A DNA stretch of 64,000 nucleotides from Umbelopsis ramanniana AG (GCF_025399195.1 NW_026252107.1:186001-250000), one strand, 5' to 3'. Positions 32,747 to 45,721 are shown, numbered from the stretch's first letter. The notes: generated by a model not told the origin, from the sequence alone. Made by a program: numbers and translations.

Positions 32747-35478
32747 ATGTCTGAAATATCTAGTCAAGAGCAGAAAACAGGATACGTTAGCGAAGAAGAA
32801 CCTCCTGCGTTCAATAATTATTACGCACCGCTGTCCAAAACTTACAGCGAAGCTCAAATTTTGCAGCAACAGCGCTATCGTTCTATGGTGTCGTCCCAAA
32901 AGAATGACCATGAACCTTTGAGGGTTTCGATTCAAGATCCAAAAAAGCTATCAAGTGCGCCGACGTCCGCATCTTATACGCCATCGACAGCCACCTCGTC
33001 CGGCCATTCGTATCAAAACTACCCAACTCGCTTGTCATCTTCCTTTTCATCAACCCAGCAACCCACCTACGATCAATATGGAAGACTGTCAATGTCGCAA
33101 ACAAACGAAGTCATAGATCACTCAAGAGCTCACGATTCTGAAAAGGTTGTCGAAGTCTCCCCTAACGAACGTTTTGCCAGATTAAATGCTCTCTTAGGTA
33201 AAGGTGCATATAAGGTGGTATACAAAGCCATTGACAGAGAAGAAGGCTATGAAGTAGCTTGGAATACTATTCAGGTTAGCATCCTTCTATATTGCCAAAG
33301 TCTACCCCAACAAAAAAAAAAAAAAAGGATTTTACCTGGACAGCTGAATAATCTTTTTGTTTTACATGATAGGCAATGCCATCTATAGATCATCATGATC
33401 TTGAGCACGAAATTGAGATCCTCAAATCCGTACGCCATCCAAATATTATCGCTTTCCACGACGCATGGTATAGCAACAATGAATTTGTCTTCGTAACGGA
33501 GTTAATGACTTCGGGTACTTTGCGGGAGTATATTCGCAAGTTATCCTTACCAAATATCAAGATTGTCAAGCGGTGGTCTCGTCAAATTTTGAAAGGCTTG
33601 GCTTACCTTCATGGACATGAGCCTGCCATCATCCACCGTGACATCAAGTGCGACAATATTTTCATCAACGGTGCACATGGTGAAGTCAAAATTGGTGACC
33701 TTGGTTCAGCCGATGCCAATGCTGTCGAAAGATCGACCTTTATGAGTACTGCCAAACGATATACAGTCATTGGTACACCAGAATTCATGGCTCCCGAGAT
33801 GTATGAAGAGCAAGGTTATACCGAAAAGGTTGATATCTATGCCTTCGGCATGTGCCTTTTAGAAATGGCAACAGGTAATTGCTACTATATTTTTTTTGGA
33901 TGAAATTAGACCAATGTACTGATATCAACTGTATTTTAGGCGAATATCCATACAATGAATGCAGAAATGCCGCACAAATTTACAAGAAGGTGACATCTGT
34001 AAGTGATCACTTTCGCTCGTCCCACGTTGTATCTGATACATGTACCTGTCATGCTTAATTCTCAATTTCGTTATTTCCCTCATAGGGCATCAAACCTGAA
34101 TGTCTCAAGCGAATACAGAAATCCGAGGTCCTTGTTGTGATTCAGAATTGTCTCGGACCAGAAGAGGAAAGGTCCGTGAAATTTTTCCTTACCATGTTGC
34201 AAACTTTGTCTATGCACGTACTGACTGGCATTAAATGTTACAGAATGTCAGCTCAAGAAATACTTGAGCACTCCTTTTTGGCCGTCGAACCCGATGTCGT
34301 TTTGTTGGCTGCAGACCCCACCCATGTCAACCTGACACTGCAAGTTGTATTCAAAGGAATGGACAAACTCTCAGTCAAGTTTGAATTCAATGCCGAAACT
34401 GATACTGCCGAAGAAGTTGTTCGGGAAATGGTAAGCTGATGGTGGATTTCAAACCTCTGTATAGCCATTCTCACTACTTGACATGCTGACTGCTTTTTTT
34501 TCAGATTGATGAACAAGTCCTACCCGAAAGATACCAGCACCATATAACCAAAGAAATTAACCGCATCCTGCGTGACTTGGATAAGCCATCTGAATCAGAG
34601 CAGGCAGATCAGGTTCGAAGATCTGTTTGGAGACGAGAAAGTGATATTCGCTCTGAATTGGAAGATGCAAGACAAGGTTTGGCTATGGCCAACGAGCACT
34701 TGGTGGATATTGAAAAACGATGCGAATCTTTGGAGCTTCAAGCCATCCATTCTGAAAACAAATACAGAGATGCTGTTAGACAATTACGGGATCAAGAGCG
34801 AGCGCTGGAAGCCCCTCATCATGCCTATGCTGGTACTGCCAGTAGTGTTGCTAGCAGTGCTCATCACTCTGATAGCGAAGAACACCATTCTCAGTCCACT
34901 GCCACCACTGTCATATCACCTCCTGGATCTCCAAAACAGTATGCCACTACCAATGGAATCCATTTTATGGACGTACCTATCTCGGAAGCTTCGCTCTCAA
35001 GAAGTGCTAGCCTCTCGCCATCAGAGCATGACATGGAGTTGAAAGAGAAGGATGCCGGAGCGTTGAGAGAAGCTTTGGTATCTCGCATTTTAGAAGGTAT
35101 AGCACTCGGGCTATTCAGACATATTCACAATCCGCCTGAGCAATCACATTAACATAACCCTTTGCATTTACAGAATATGCTGATGATACTGATATTGATG
35201 TGTTCGTTCGAGATTGTGCCATTGCTACTCATCGGAATATGGACAAGGCCACGGAATGGATTAAAAAGCTCCAAAATCAAGACATCATGACTGTAGGCGA
35301 CCTCCGTGATCTTCACGATGAAGACTGGGCCGGTATTGGATTGACCGTCTTCGCACTAAGGGCATTGAAAAATATGCTCAAAGGCAAGAAACTTGCTGGT
35401 CAATCAGTATTGGCTCTCTCCAATACACAGTCCAACCCTTCATCTGCTCCATCCTCAGCCGGTGTTAGTTCACCGTGA
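32747..35478 (+). CDS. WNK-type protein kinase with OSR1_C-like and SAM-like domains
   Basis: WNK kinases control ion and osmotic balance in animals. Seven exons (32747-33274, 33373-33874, 33940-33998, 34086-34171, 34244-34430, 34505-35096, 35174-35478) give 752 residues. The kinase domain starts near residue 147. Strand 3 reads EVAWNTIQ with Asn173 where most kinases have the catalytic Lys. A Lys sits in the glycine loop instead ([10 protein letters not shown]156), the WNK hallmark. Other WNK signatures are [56 protein letters not shown] and [13 protein letters not shown]. An OSR1_C-like domain follows ([19 protein letters not shown]), then a coiled coil, a Ser-rich linker and a SAM-like end ([19 protein letters not shown]). 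The upstream frame is open but the ATG at 32747 has the better context. Confidence 0.92.
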
Positions 35479-36299
35479 ACTGGTTTCATAGGTTGTGACA
35501 AAAGACACGAAGTCGCCGCTCATGATTATTAATTGCTTCCCATTCCATTGTTAAAACCATTTCCAATTGCTTTACGAATTTTTACTTGTTTTTTTTTTTC
35601 TTCATTGTACACCTTCTTTCGTACATTATTTTCAGTCCTTCATTTTCAAAACCATGTATCATCACTGCCATTAGAAGCAAAAACTAAATTTTACATCAAT
35701 GCTTCTGATATATTTACATTTAGCTTTTTCAACCCATTCTGCCTTTTCTTCTTTCATTCACCCATTTATATGCTTTTCACCCCAAAATCCCCTTTTGTAA
35801 ATACAAATCATACTTTTTTGTTTTGATTTTATGATAAGAAATAAAGAAACATTTTCTTTTATCCACTTTGATACCCAGTGTTTCCCGGCACCGACGTTGA
35901 CTTGAAGGAAATTTATTTCACTCTAAAGACCATTGTTTCAAACCATGTGTTCCATGTTCATATCAGGATCCCTCATTGCAATTGATCATGTTAATGAGAC
36001 TTTGAGCCGCTTTTTCAAAGTCTCTTGTAAAACTGAGACATTAAGAAGTATCCAATTACATGATGTAAGTGGTGAAGCGGAAGCTTAATGCCCATATCGA
36101 GCATCAGCCAGTTAAAATTCAGTGACCTTCAAAGGAAAAAATTCCTGAGACGGATTAACGATATCCGGCTCGAATGAAAAAAGGTACACAGCAACCTCTT
36201 TCTTCCTCGTAAACCTCTACTTTGTAAACTACTTCGCATGCGATAGTCACTTCAGTTGTAACTTTTCCTTCTAATCTAAACTTTGTAGATTTGACTGCT
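35479..36299. other. Spacer between WNK-type kinase and ATG22-like gene
   Basis: The first 370 bp are T-rich with a poly(A)-like AATAAA near 35839 and look like the kinase 3' untranslated region. The rest should hold the promoter of the ATG22-like gene. A minus-strand frame at 36155-36505 overlaps its first exon and is rejected. Confidence 0.5.
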
Positions 36300-38593
36300 A
36301 TGGACGCCCCACAGGACAAAAGAGATGAGAGGTCCAAGTCCATCGATGCCATATCAAATACAGAGAAAACGACCGATCTGACCATGAACAAGCAAGACGA
36401 GGCTACCGGTCTCGAGCTAGGAACCTTTGATAGTAATCCTTCAGCTGATGTGCTACCCGGTGGTAGACTGCCTGGAAGTAATGATGATGTACGCTTTGCC
36501 ACCACTCGAAAAGAGCTCTGGTCCTACTATACATATTATGTTGGAAATAACGGTAAGTGAGCTCCTGCAAACAAGGTATACAAAAAAAGGTTCAGATGGC
36601 TCATTTTTATTTTTCTCCGCTTATCAGGCCTTGGTCCTTTTAATTTTGGGGTAAGTGTAGCTTCTTGATCAGATGGAGCGGTGTGTTCCCATACAAAGTT
36701 AGTAACGTCTTGCCGTACAACCCAATTGGAAAATTGAAAGCCGTCGCAATTTCAAAATCTATTATGTAAGTGGAGACGTTTGATCAAGCGGGAGATCAAT
36801 CCCTGCCTGGAAGGCACTGACTCACGCTTAATTTTATCACCGCAGCTTTGGCAGGATGGAGTGCTAGCGATCCTAGTCAACCATGTAATAGCAGTGAGCC
36901 ATGCATGCTTGGCCCATTTGCAGGTCAAGTTCGTGATATCAACTCTATTGTTCTACTCTGCAATGGTATATCATTTGCCATTCAAGCTGGCATGTTTCTC
37001 CTCATCGGTTCATTTGCGGACTATGGATCGTGGAGACCCTGGATCACAATATCCTTTACAGTTCTGGCTTGGGGTATATCATTTGGCTGGCTGGGTGTTG
37101 AAACCCCCGACAAATGGCAAACCGGTGCTGTGTTGTACATCCTTGGCCTTATAGCCTACCAAGGTGCACTGACATTCTGGACTGCAGCCTTCCCTCAACT
37201 GGCTAGGGATTTGCCAGAGATGATGGAGAGTGAGAAGCAGTTACTGGCGGGAGAAAAGGATATGCAAGAGCATGAAACGCTGGATGTCATGTCACGTAAT
37301 CGGATATCCAACATGTCTTTTGTGGTTTGCAACGCTGGAGAAGTCATTATTTTAGCTATTATGGTGGGCATCTTGAAGGCCGTCAATTCAGATGCAGGCG
37401 TTGAACAAAACACGAAAGCATTCAGTATTTTGATTGCATTTTCTGCTGCTTGCTGGATCATATGCGCCATTCCATGGTTCGTTCTCGAAAAGCACAGGCC
37501 AGGAAAGGCGTTACCGGCTGGATCCAATTACTTCACCGTAGCCTGTAAGAACGTATGGTATGCGTTGAAGGAATGTCTAAAGTTAAAGCAAACATGTAAG
37601 TGTGTTACAAAACGTGTGCTAAAGTGGTCTCCGACCCAACTAATTTCTCCACGTTATAGTCCTGTATTTGATATTTTACTTTTTGATGGGAGACACTCTG
37701 AACACCACTGTTACAGTTGTCGGTACACTTCAAAAGTAAGCAGAATATGGTGCATTTATTATGGGTGCTAAAAGAAAAAACTAGCGGGAGGGAGAGGCTC
37801 GTTCACTAAACATATCCATTTATATCACTTGCCAATAGCTCCATTGTGTCCTACTCTACACTCCAACTGACCCTACTTTTGATCGTTGGAATCTTTGCTT
37901 CCGCTGTTGGCTCTTACGTGTTCTGGATCATTCAGAAAAAGTTCAAGATCAATACCAAAACCATGCTCTTAGTCAATGTTGTTTTCATGTAAGTCGTTTG
38001 GTGGCTGAAATACCCGATTTGAGAGATCGAACTGCAGTAAGCTGATCTCCTTTAAATTGTTTTTATCAGTTTGCTGCTGGACGGCTGGGGATTCCTTGGT
38101 ATCTGGTTAGATAACTTTGGATTCAAAAATGTATGGGAAGTCTGGGTGTACCAGGTATGTATTTCAAAACAATCGAACTATGCTTGAGAAATCGTTCTTT
38201 TTGTCACTAAAACGGTACCACAATTTCGTATAGGCATTTTACGGATTCTTTGTCTGCCCGTAAGTTCATCACTGTGACGTTTGCTTATTGTTCTGATCCA
38301 TAATTAACCGTTGCATTAATTTTAGATGGTATTCATATTCCCAAACAATGATATCCGAGGTGGTTCCTAAAGGCAAAGAGTTTTTATTCTTTGCATTGTT
38401 TTCCATCATTGGCAAAACATCTTCTTTCATAGGACCATTTGTGTCTTCAGCTATCATTGATCGCAGTGGCAACGATAACATGCCATTCGCATTTCTGCTA
38501 GGTTTAGGCATTTTAAGTTCCTTCCTTCTGATTATGGTAGACGTCAAGAAAAGTCGAAAAGAATGCAAAGAATATCTTGAGAAGGAAACATAG
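36300..38593 (+). CDS. ATG22: ATG22-like vacuolar amino-acid effluxer (MFS-related)
   Basis: Atg22 family proteins are vacuolar membrane transporters that export amino acids released by autophagy. Nine exons (36300-36552, 36628-36650, 36741-36765, 36846-37595, 37660-37735, 37839-37988, 38070-38154, 38234-38259, 38326-38593) give 551 residues. A polar N-terminus of about 75 residues precedes ATTRKELWSYYTYYVGNNG, then two microexons of 23 and 25 bp (GLGPFNFG and PSQFQNLL). Many hydrophobic helices follow, for example SIVLLCNGISFAIQAGMFLL and LTLLLIVGIFASAVGSYVF. Late in the protein comes the family segment YGFFVCPWYSYSQTMISE. The microexons were placed because they alone keep frame and fill the expected first-helix sequence. 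The substrate is inferred from family only. Confidence 0.85.
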
Positions 38594-39125
38594 ATTCGTT
38601 CCAGAAATAAACATTAGTACCTCAAGCAAAAATTATCTATTATGGTAACTTCGAAATTGTTCGGTTGGTCCCTGGCGGTTTTTACCAGCAGGCTGGGAGA
38701 AAGTTGTCCAATATAGCATGAGCTTGGAACGTCATTTTTGCAAGTGTGGCTGTAATACGTTTTCGAAGTCCTTACCTGAATCATTCCTTCTTGAATGATT
38801 CCAGCTATCTAATATCTGGTATATTGCAAATTTTTTTTGTGAAATAGAAATTGAAACTCTTATGAGTGGAGCCGACTCCAAACTTTCATTGTCTGGGTGG
38901 GCAAACGGAGGGTAAACTGTGGACTGAAGCCTCAAAAAGTCATCAAAAATAACGTGATAACGTGACAATGGATCTGAAGAGAAGAAGGCGAAAGAATACC
39001 AAAAAATCAAACCAATCAAAATCCGAATCGTTTTCAACTTCCGAACAACTGAAATTTTGAAACACAAATCGTTTCTCTCAACTTCTTTGCCTGCCTTGGT
39101 CCTATATATACTCCCACATTTCGAC
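38594..39125. other. Spacer upstream of the unrecognised 242-residue gene
   Basis: This gap follows the ATG22-like gene. A TATATATA stretch lies at about 39103-39110, only some 20 bp before the next start codon. A minus-strand open frame at 38732-39139 shows no domain and is treated as chance. Confidence 0.45.
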
Positions 39126-39854
39126 ATGGCAGACAACAACCCCCATCATCCAAATAACCAACCACATAAACCAAAATCGCCTGATATGGAAAAATTCCTG
39201 TCAAGATCACAAAGCATTCACACCCACTCTATGCCTCGGCATCACAGAGCCATTATGAGAACTCCAACTCTATCAGCCGGCAACGACCAGGCTTTCATCG
39301 AATTTTCCCGCTGTTTATATCAAGCCAAGACAATCGTCAAAGAGCTCCAAGCCTTCAGTGCAAACGTTTCACCATCTTTGCGCATGTCTATGTTGCGACA
39401 GAACAACTTGACTCATGGACAAGACAACCAGAAGGAGACAGCCGAACAATTTTTAAACAGTATTCGGCACTATCTCGACACCACATTTGAAAAATTTACA
39501 AGACTTTGCAAAGTACTACTATTCGTCCTTACTAAAATGGAGTCTTCAGGCTCTGTTCGCATTGAACGCATAACAAGTTTCCGAAGAGACGTTTGGGATG
39601 CATGGCGAGTAGCAAATGATATCAAGGCACGCCTTACTGCCCTTATTGCACAAGAGTCCATGTTCCTTAACTATGGTGACCAAGCAACACCCGTCTCAAT
39701 GGCAAGCAACAGCTACATGCCACCCCAATCACCCTCTGTGGGTGAACCAAGCACTCCAGAACTGAACTCCATAGGCGTGCCAAGCAGCTTGTCTCATCAA
39801 TCTCCTTCTATCTCATCATCGCCCTGTTCATCACCATCTAATAACTTTTCATGA
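39126..39854 (+). CDS. Uncharacterised helical protein with Ser/Pro-rich tail
   Basis: This is a single-exon frame of 242 residues that I do not recognise. The N-terminus is rich in His, Pro and Asn (DNNPHHPNNQPHKPKSP). The central part, about residues 55-185, is predicted helical by its pattern: QAFIEFSRCLYQAKTIVKEL, LNSIRHYLDTTFEKF, RLCKVLLFVLTKMESSG and RDVWDAWRVANDIKARLTAL. The last 50 residues are low-complexity Ser/Pro (SLSHQSPSISSSPCSSPS). There is no signal peptide or clear membrane segment. The intron-less structure is unusual beside intron-rich neighbours. The helical core loosely recalls adaptor or Sog2-like signalling proteins, but that is only an impression. Length and codon pattern favour a real gene. 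Confidence 0.7.
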   Translation: MADNNPHHPNNQPHKPKSPDMEKFLSRSQSIHTHSMPRHHRAIMRTPTLSAGNDQAFIEFSRCLYQAKTIVKELQAFSANVSPSLRMSMLRQNNLTHGQDNQKETAEQFLNSIRHYLDTTFEKFTRLCKVLLFVLTKMESSGSVRIERITSFRRDVWDAWRVANDIKARLTALIAQESMFLNYGDQATPVSMASNSYMPPQSPSVGEPSTPELNSIGVPSSLSHQSPSISSSPCSSPSNNFS

Positions 39855-42800
39855 ACGCTGTATTACCCTTGCTGCAGCAAACCTGTTCTTGCAAACAAAC
39901 CCACATTGTCACATACTGTTTCTTCTTGTTCATAGCCATACCATAATTCTTCTTATTAGTTTCTTGTCTTACGTTCTTGTAGATCACCCAACTGCCACCT
40001 TGTACATACTCAGCAAAAAATGTTTTCAATATAATCACTAGTGGTCTTAGCTTGACCACTGCTTCCAAAAAAAACTGTCCACAAATCGTCCGAAATGTGA
40101 ATTGTTCTTTTGAGTTACTTTGAATTAGACACTGAAGTAGTTTGATTGATAGCTGCCCATAGCTAGTCTCTCATGGACTATGTATGCTCGCAAACTTTAA
40201 AAATCGTATGATTTCGCAGGGCCAAATGGAGGATAGTGCGCGCCCAGAAAATCCGCACAAGAATGACAGTGTCCAAGGACTGCTTTCCGGTTGTAAACTA
40301 GGGAAAAATGTAAAGAACCTGACAGAAGTAATTTTGTGGACATTGAGCAGACACTTGGCTGGGTTCAGATCGCATGTCTGAGAAATATCTACTTCGGGAT
40401 ATCAGCTATGTTTTTTTTCCACCATCGTAATAAGTCCGCGTTTTTGGTGGCTTGGAAGACGGAGTTCACGAATATGCTATGCTGAGAACCGAAAAATGAA
40501 AGGGTACAACATCACCTTTGACTAATACAATCCCACCGAGCAACACATACTATGTTTTGCGCTTGCATGAAAATACTCAATTGATGTTTTGGGTATAGCT
40601 TACGGAATATGAGACACCATCTTTCAATTTTTAGCGTCTTGATACAGTTCCGAGCGTACTGGAGCTCAGATGAGAGTACGGTAAAGCAGGCAGTAAAGCT
40701 TAGGCAATCGTAATATAATATCTGGCCAACAATAAATGATGATAGTAAATCTATCCATGTCTTTATGTCATAATCTAGGAAGTACGAATGCATCTACTTC
40801 ATTGATGAATATGGCAATTTAATCTCCATGTCCGATGATGGACCCACCATGTCCCTTTACATTAAAATGAATACCTCATTTCTAGAACTATGCCAAAGCT
40901 ATAGTGTTGGTCTCCAGCTTCTTGTTCTCGAAATTTCTGTAGATTTTGCATAAATGAATTGGTTCAACTGATTCAAGGCTCCGGCTCCGTATTAGTTAGT
41001 GTTATAGAAAATAAGAGAAACTCTAACAATATACGGAACATCATATTTGTTCTGCAAGTTGCGCGATAAAACTCAAAGTAGAATTTCAAAGAAAATGTAG
41101 TAGCGAATAATCGCCACGACTCGGTTAATTGGGACGCGAATGAAACTCTTGAGTCTTCTCATGTCTTCCATTTTAATTTAGAAAATAGCGACGAAGGAAA
41201 GAAAAAATAGGAAATTCTATGGCTATGCCAAATAAATCGAATAATGCGGTAGAGTAGAGTTATCTTAAATTCGTGCATATACGATTGATTATCTACTCTT
41301 TTTCTGTACAGCACTGAAGTGCTTTCCAATAAAAAACATAACATTTGTTCCAAACTAAACCACATGTTCGCATTTATTTTTTTAATCACTTGAATTTCTA
41401 TTCTTGCCGCCAGTCCCTATTTGCCGATTGATATTACTGGCTTTCACCGTTTCCTTAGAGAACATATAGAAAGCGTTTGGCAAGGATTGTGATAGAAAAT
41501 TCGAGGAACTTCTGTGCATTGAGATATTATTACAACGCCCGCATGTCCTACGTTTATTGCGACTGAGAACAATGTATCTATATTGATTTTGAATTTTTTT
41601 AAAGTTATCATGACTGGGATTACTAAAGTCGGCAAAAAACTACAGCACGTACATATTATCTAGCCAAAGTATTTGCCAGCGACAACGGTCGTAGTAGCGT
41701 ATTTTCAACGTATTCTCTAGCACATACATCTAGTCACATTTATCGTAAGGTTTCATATTTAGTGTTTGAAGAGCGAAGTATGCCTCATAAGCGGCTACCA
41801 AGGAACGCCTCTGTTCCAGTACGTTTACCAAATAATCGGAATGCATTGGGCATCATAATTGCAGAAGTATCCGAATAAAGTAAACGGGAGTTCATCTCAT
41901 TGTAGAACCCGCTTTTGTCCTATTTCATCGAATGTTTGAGAATAACTCTGAAAGGCGAAGAACAACTAACCGCCACCTTAACGAACGCTATCGATTGATA
42001 TAGAATGCATTAGAAGTATTATGTATCATAGACCTGACATTCCTTCAAGGCGAATATCGCGCAAGTGCTTTGGTGCGACATAGTAGACTGGCAAAGCAAG
42101 CAACTTCCAAAGCGTTCTATATGTAAACTCCGTCCAAGCTATCGTCGTGACCAAAATTACTAAGTTTTATCACACTAGATATGTGGACATACTGTGGTAA
42201 ACCAGCGCCATACATACACGTTTTTTTCAAAGCAAAGAACAACATAGATGCTCTTTAGAACCCAATAGATATTTTTTTTTTTCAGTCTCAATTTGCCCCG
42301 AATTCTCAAACTCACTAAAACGTACTGATGGTCGTAAAAAATAATATATTATGAGCGTATGTTATTTTAAGAAATTGGGCGGATCACCGTCGTCGGTCGA
42401 CGACAGTGGTGCTGTACGACTTCAGATACCTTTACCTTACGATTTCGAAAAGCTTCACTGCACAATGAAGCTCAATGAATGCTCACTTGAAAAAAGAGGT
42501 TGTCTCAAAATTTGCAAAGCTTGCCAACATCTGTCGATACCTAACAGTACCATATATCATAGTGTTCTGTCCTCCTTCGCCCAGCAAGAGTACCAGTTTA
42601 TATTTGAAATATGTTGAGGAGCAAGAAGATATCATTATGAGAGTAAAAAGGTGAAAATCAATATGATCGAAATGTCCCTGGAAGTGATTTCAGTCTACAC
42701 CTTTGGTTTGCAGTAAAAGAGAGGGCTGATTTATGAATGTACAAACTGGGTGATTTTGATCGTACGTCTTTTTCTGCTCAAGTATTCGGCTTGATTCGCT

Positions 42801-43359
42801 TCATCAACTATTGAATACCTCAGATGTAGCTTCTCGGCTCTTCTCGTTAAATGAGTGGTGAGGTTATAACTCATCGGCCAGGACTGGTTTCCTCGGTGAA
42901 GCTTGTCCGATACTTACATTTGTTTTTGCCGGAAACGTACTGAGCATGAGGATCATCACTTTATTTTCACAAAAATCACCAGCGATACTTGGCAAAGCCT
43001 AAGCCTAGCTTATTTTAAGTTTGGCTGACTTTTATCCAGGGAAATGGCAGTGGGAAAACTAACTGATAATTGACATGAGAAACCTGATGATTGGATGTAT
43101 TTGCCACATCCTTTCAAGTTCTGCCTATGCAATTTGATTTTGTTAAAGTCCTCGCACTTTTCGTATTGTTGTCAGTTGCGCAGACGAAAGATACTGTCAA
43201 CCTTCCGTCTCCAGGCAACCAGCTTCTTGAATGACTGCTTTAATTTCAGGTCACGTTTTTGATTCAATCCCAATCTTTTTTTTTTTTTTTTTGTAGGAAC
43301 CTATAATCCACAAGCTCATTCTGTTCGAAAACACTGAACAGACCACAAGTATATCCAAC
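39855..43359. other. 3.5 kb gene-poor gap
   Basis: This AT-rich stretch has many stop codons in all frames. The longest open frames are about 93 residues (minus, 40512-40793) and 88 residues (plus, 42351-42617), and neither resembles a known family. I saw no tRNA, transposase fragment, terminal repeat or clear duplication. A near-perfect 16 bp inverted repeat (GTCGTCGGTCGACGAC) lies at about 42391-42406. The last 300 bp presumably include the ENP1 promoter, with a T run near 43277-43292. Confidence 0.5.
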
Positions 43360-45115
43360 ATGGCAAAAGATAAGCATAAGAAGAACCAACCACAACGCCA
43401 TGATCCTCTCCACGTCCAAATCAACGAGGAGAACGACTTCACTCACGCGCCGATCCGAAAGCAACCAAGACAAAAATTTGTAGATCGAAGCAAGAAAGGT
43501 GACGATGACGAAGAGGTACTTTCAGAGGAAAGAAAAATGTAATGCCGTCAAAGAATGTGTTCTCATTGCGATTATTTGCTAGGGTGACGGATATCTTGAT
43601 GCTAAGATGTCAAAGAAAATTTTGAAGATCGCAAAAGAACAACAAGCCGATCTTGAAGGCTCGAAAGGGTAAGCAAATAGATTGCAATAGTTCTCTCTTC
43701 AGCTTTGAGTAACACACTGAACTCCTCTTAGTGCATCCGAATCACAACCATCACAAGTTTCACAATTCGCAAAGTCTGTTATGGAAGCTAGTGATGAAGA
43801 ATATGACAACTACAGCGATAATGAAGTGGAATATGAGGAAGTTGAAGTCGACGAAGCGGATGCAGAGATCATGAGCAAATTCATGCCATCAGCTCCACGT
43901 GCTCAGAAGACACTTGCAGATTTGATTATGCAGAAGATTGAAGCAAAAACTGCTGCTGATTCTGGCAACCTGGAGATGAACGGTGAAGGTTAGTTGCATA
44001 TCCTCTGAATGTCCTTGCATACAAGGAGATGATTGGTTTGCTTACCATTTTGCTTTTAATTAGAGGATTTAGATATTGCACCATTAGGCTTGGACCCAAA
44101 GGTTGTTGAGGCATATACCAAGTAAGTATTGTCATACAAAACGCTACGCTATGTCAATCTGTGTCATCAACGGTAGGCGGCGATAATAACCTCTGTAATT
44201 GTTATAAAGAGTTGGAACCCTTCTCAGTCGGTACAAGTCAGGAAAAACGCCCAAAGCTTTCAAAATTATACCATCACTTGGAAACTGGGAAGAGATTCTT
44301 TATCTGACACGACCTGAGGATTGGACTCCTCATGCTACATATCAAGCTACACGAGTTTTTGTGTCCAATTTGAAGGCCAAGCAAGTCCCCAAGTAAGCAT
44401 ATACTAGATGGTTCACTTTTTTAACTACGTTTTCACCAATATACTGATGTATCGTCTCTTTCTTATAGATTTTTCTCTCTTGTCTTGCTTGATCGCGTCA
44501 GAGACGATATTGCAGAAAACAAGAAGCTCAATTATCAATTATACATGGCTCTCAGAAAAGCCACTTACAAACCATCCGCTTTCTTCAAAGGTATCCTCTT
44601 CCCACTTTGTGAATCCGGTACTTGTACTCTGAAGGAGGCGGCTATTGTTGGTAGTGTCATTTCCAAGATATCCATTCCTGTTCTTCACTCATCTGCCGCT
44701 CTACTGAGATTGGCCGATATGGACTATACTGGACCCAACAGTTTGTTTATTCGAATACTTTTGGATAAGAAGTATGCCTTGCCCTACAAAGTTATCATTG
44801 CTCTGGTTGAACACTTTTGCCGGTTCAAGAATGACTCTAGAGAAATGCCTGTCCTCTGGCATCAATCGCTGCTTGTCTTTGTACAGCGGTAAGTGGTTTT
44901 ATTCATCGCATACATAGCCAGCCAGTGAACAGTTTTTTAATAGTGAGCTCCTTTATAGATATCGACAAGACTTGGTGTCCGCACAAAGACAAGATCTTTT
45001 GGAACTTGTAAAGGTGAAGTTCCATCACGGCATTACTCCAGAAATACGGCGAGAACTTAATAGTGCATTGGCAAGAAATGAGCGTGATGAAGACGAAGAT
45101 ATGATGCTAGACTAA
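43360..45115 (+). CDS. ENP1: Bystin/Enp1, 40S ribosome biogenesis factor
   Basis: Enp1 (bystin) is a nucleolar protein needed for 18S rRNA processing and 40S subunit export. Seven exons (43360-43515, 43583-43668, 43732-43988, 44064-44121, 44210-44392, 44469-44888, 44959-45115) give 438 residues, typical for bystin. The N-terminus is basic ([16 protein letters not shown]), followed by an acidic stretch ([20 protein letters not shown]). The bystin domain runs from [20 protein letters not shown] through the motifs [54 protein letters not shown] and [17 protein letters not shown]. It ends with the helix [18 protein letters not shown] and an acidic tail (DEDEDMMLD). The exon 5 acceptor is the AAAG at 44209, which restores KVGTLLSRY. 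Confidence 0.96.
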
Positions 45116-45721
45116 TCGGAATCGCTGAATGTCTAGCAGAGGCTCAATCAAAATCGTAGAACACAGAGAATAAATCAATACTCTTCATCTCATTCATACA
45201 AGGCACTATATAATAAAAAAAATTGATCATTTTTGCAACATTTTCTTTTAATCTGAAATAAATGCCAGCAAACTATAGAATCTGCATATTCTATTTTTTT
45301 CTTTTAACGTTCTTCTTGTCCTTTAGAAAAAAAAAAAAAAGGTGAAGGGGGTTGAGCAACTATACAGCCAATGCAAAAGTGAGCGATGATGAACAAGTTG
45401 TTGAAAAGCATTTATACTGCAAATTACTCATGTTATGTTTGCCTTTCTCATAGTGCAACTAGGACATCCAGTCATGATAATGTGACATCTATGTGTATTT
45501 ATTGTCAATAAGGTATTCATGGTTGATTAAAAATTAGGGCTTTTGATTCGTAAATGCTTTGAAATATACAGAGAATCAAGTATCTTCTGTGGAAGATACA
45601 TCCCATTGATGCAATACAGCGAGGCAAAGTCCAGCTAGTCTAATGATATGGTTTGTGTCATAAGACTAAAACCGTTTGAAGGTTATGAAATGGGGGAATG
45701 AATAGCGAATGCTAAAGGTAC
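45116..45721. other. Gap between convergent ENP1 and MFS transporter
   Basis: This region of about 600 bp between two stop codons contains AATAAA-like sequences on the plus strand near 45171-45176 and a long A run near 45328-45341. It is probably the two 3' untranslated regions. No gene is recognised. Confidence 0.55.

Noticed and set aside
38732-39139. 135-residue minus-strand frame
   Set aside because: It is antisense to the promoter and start of the 242-residue gene, with no family resemblance.
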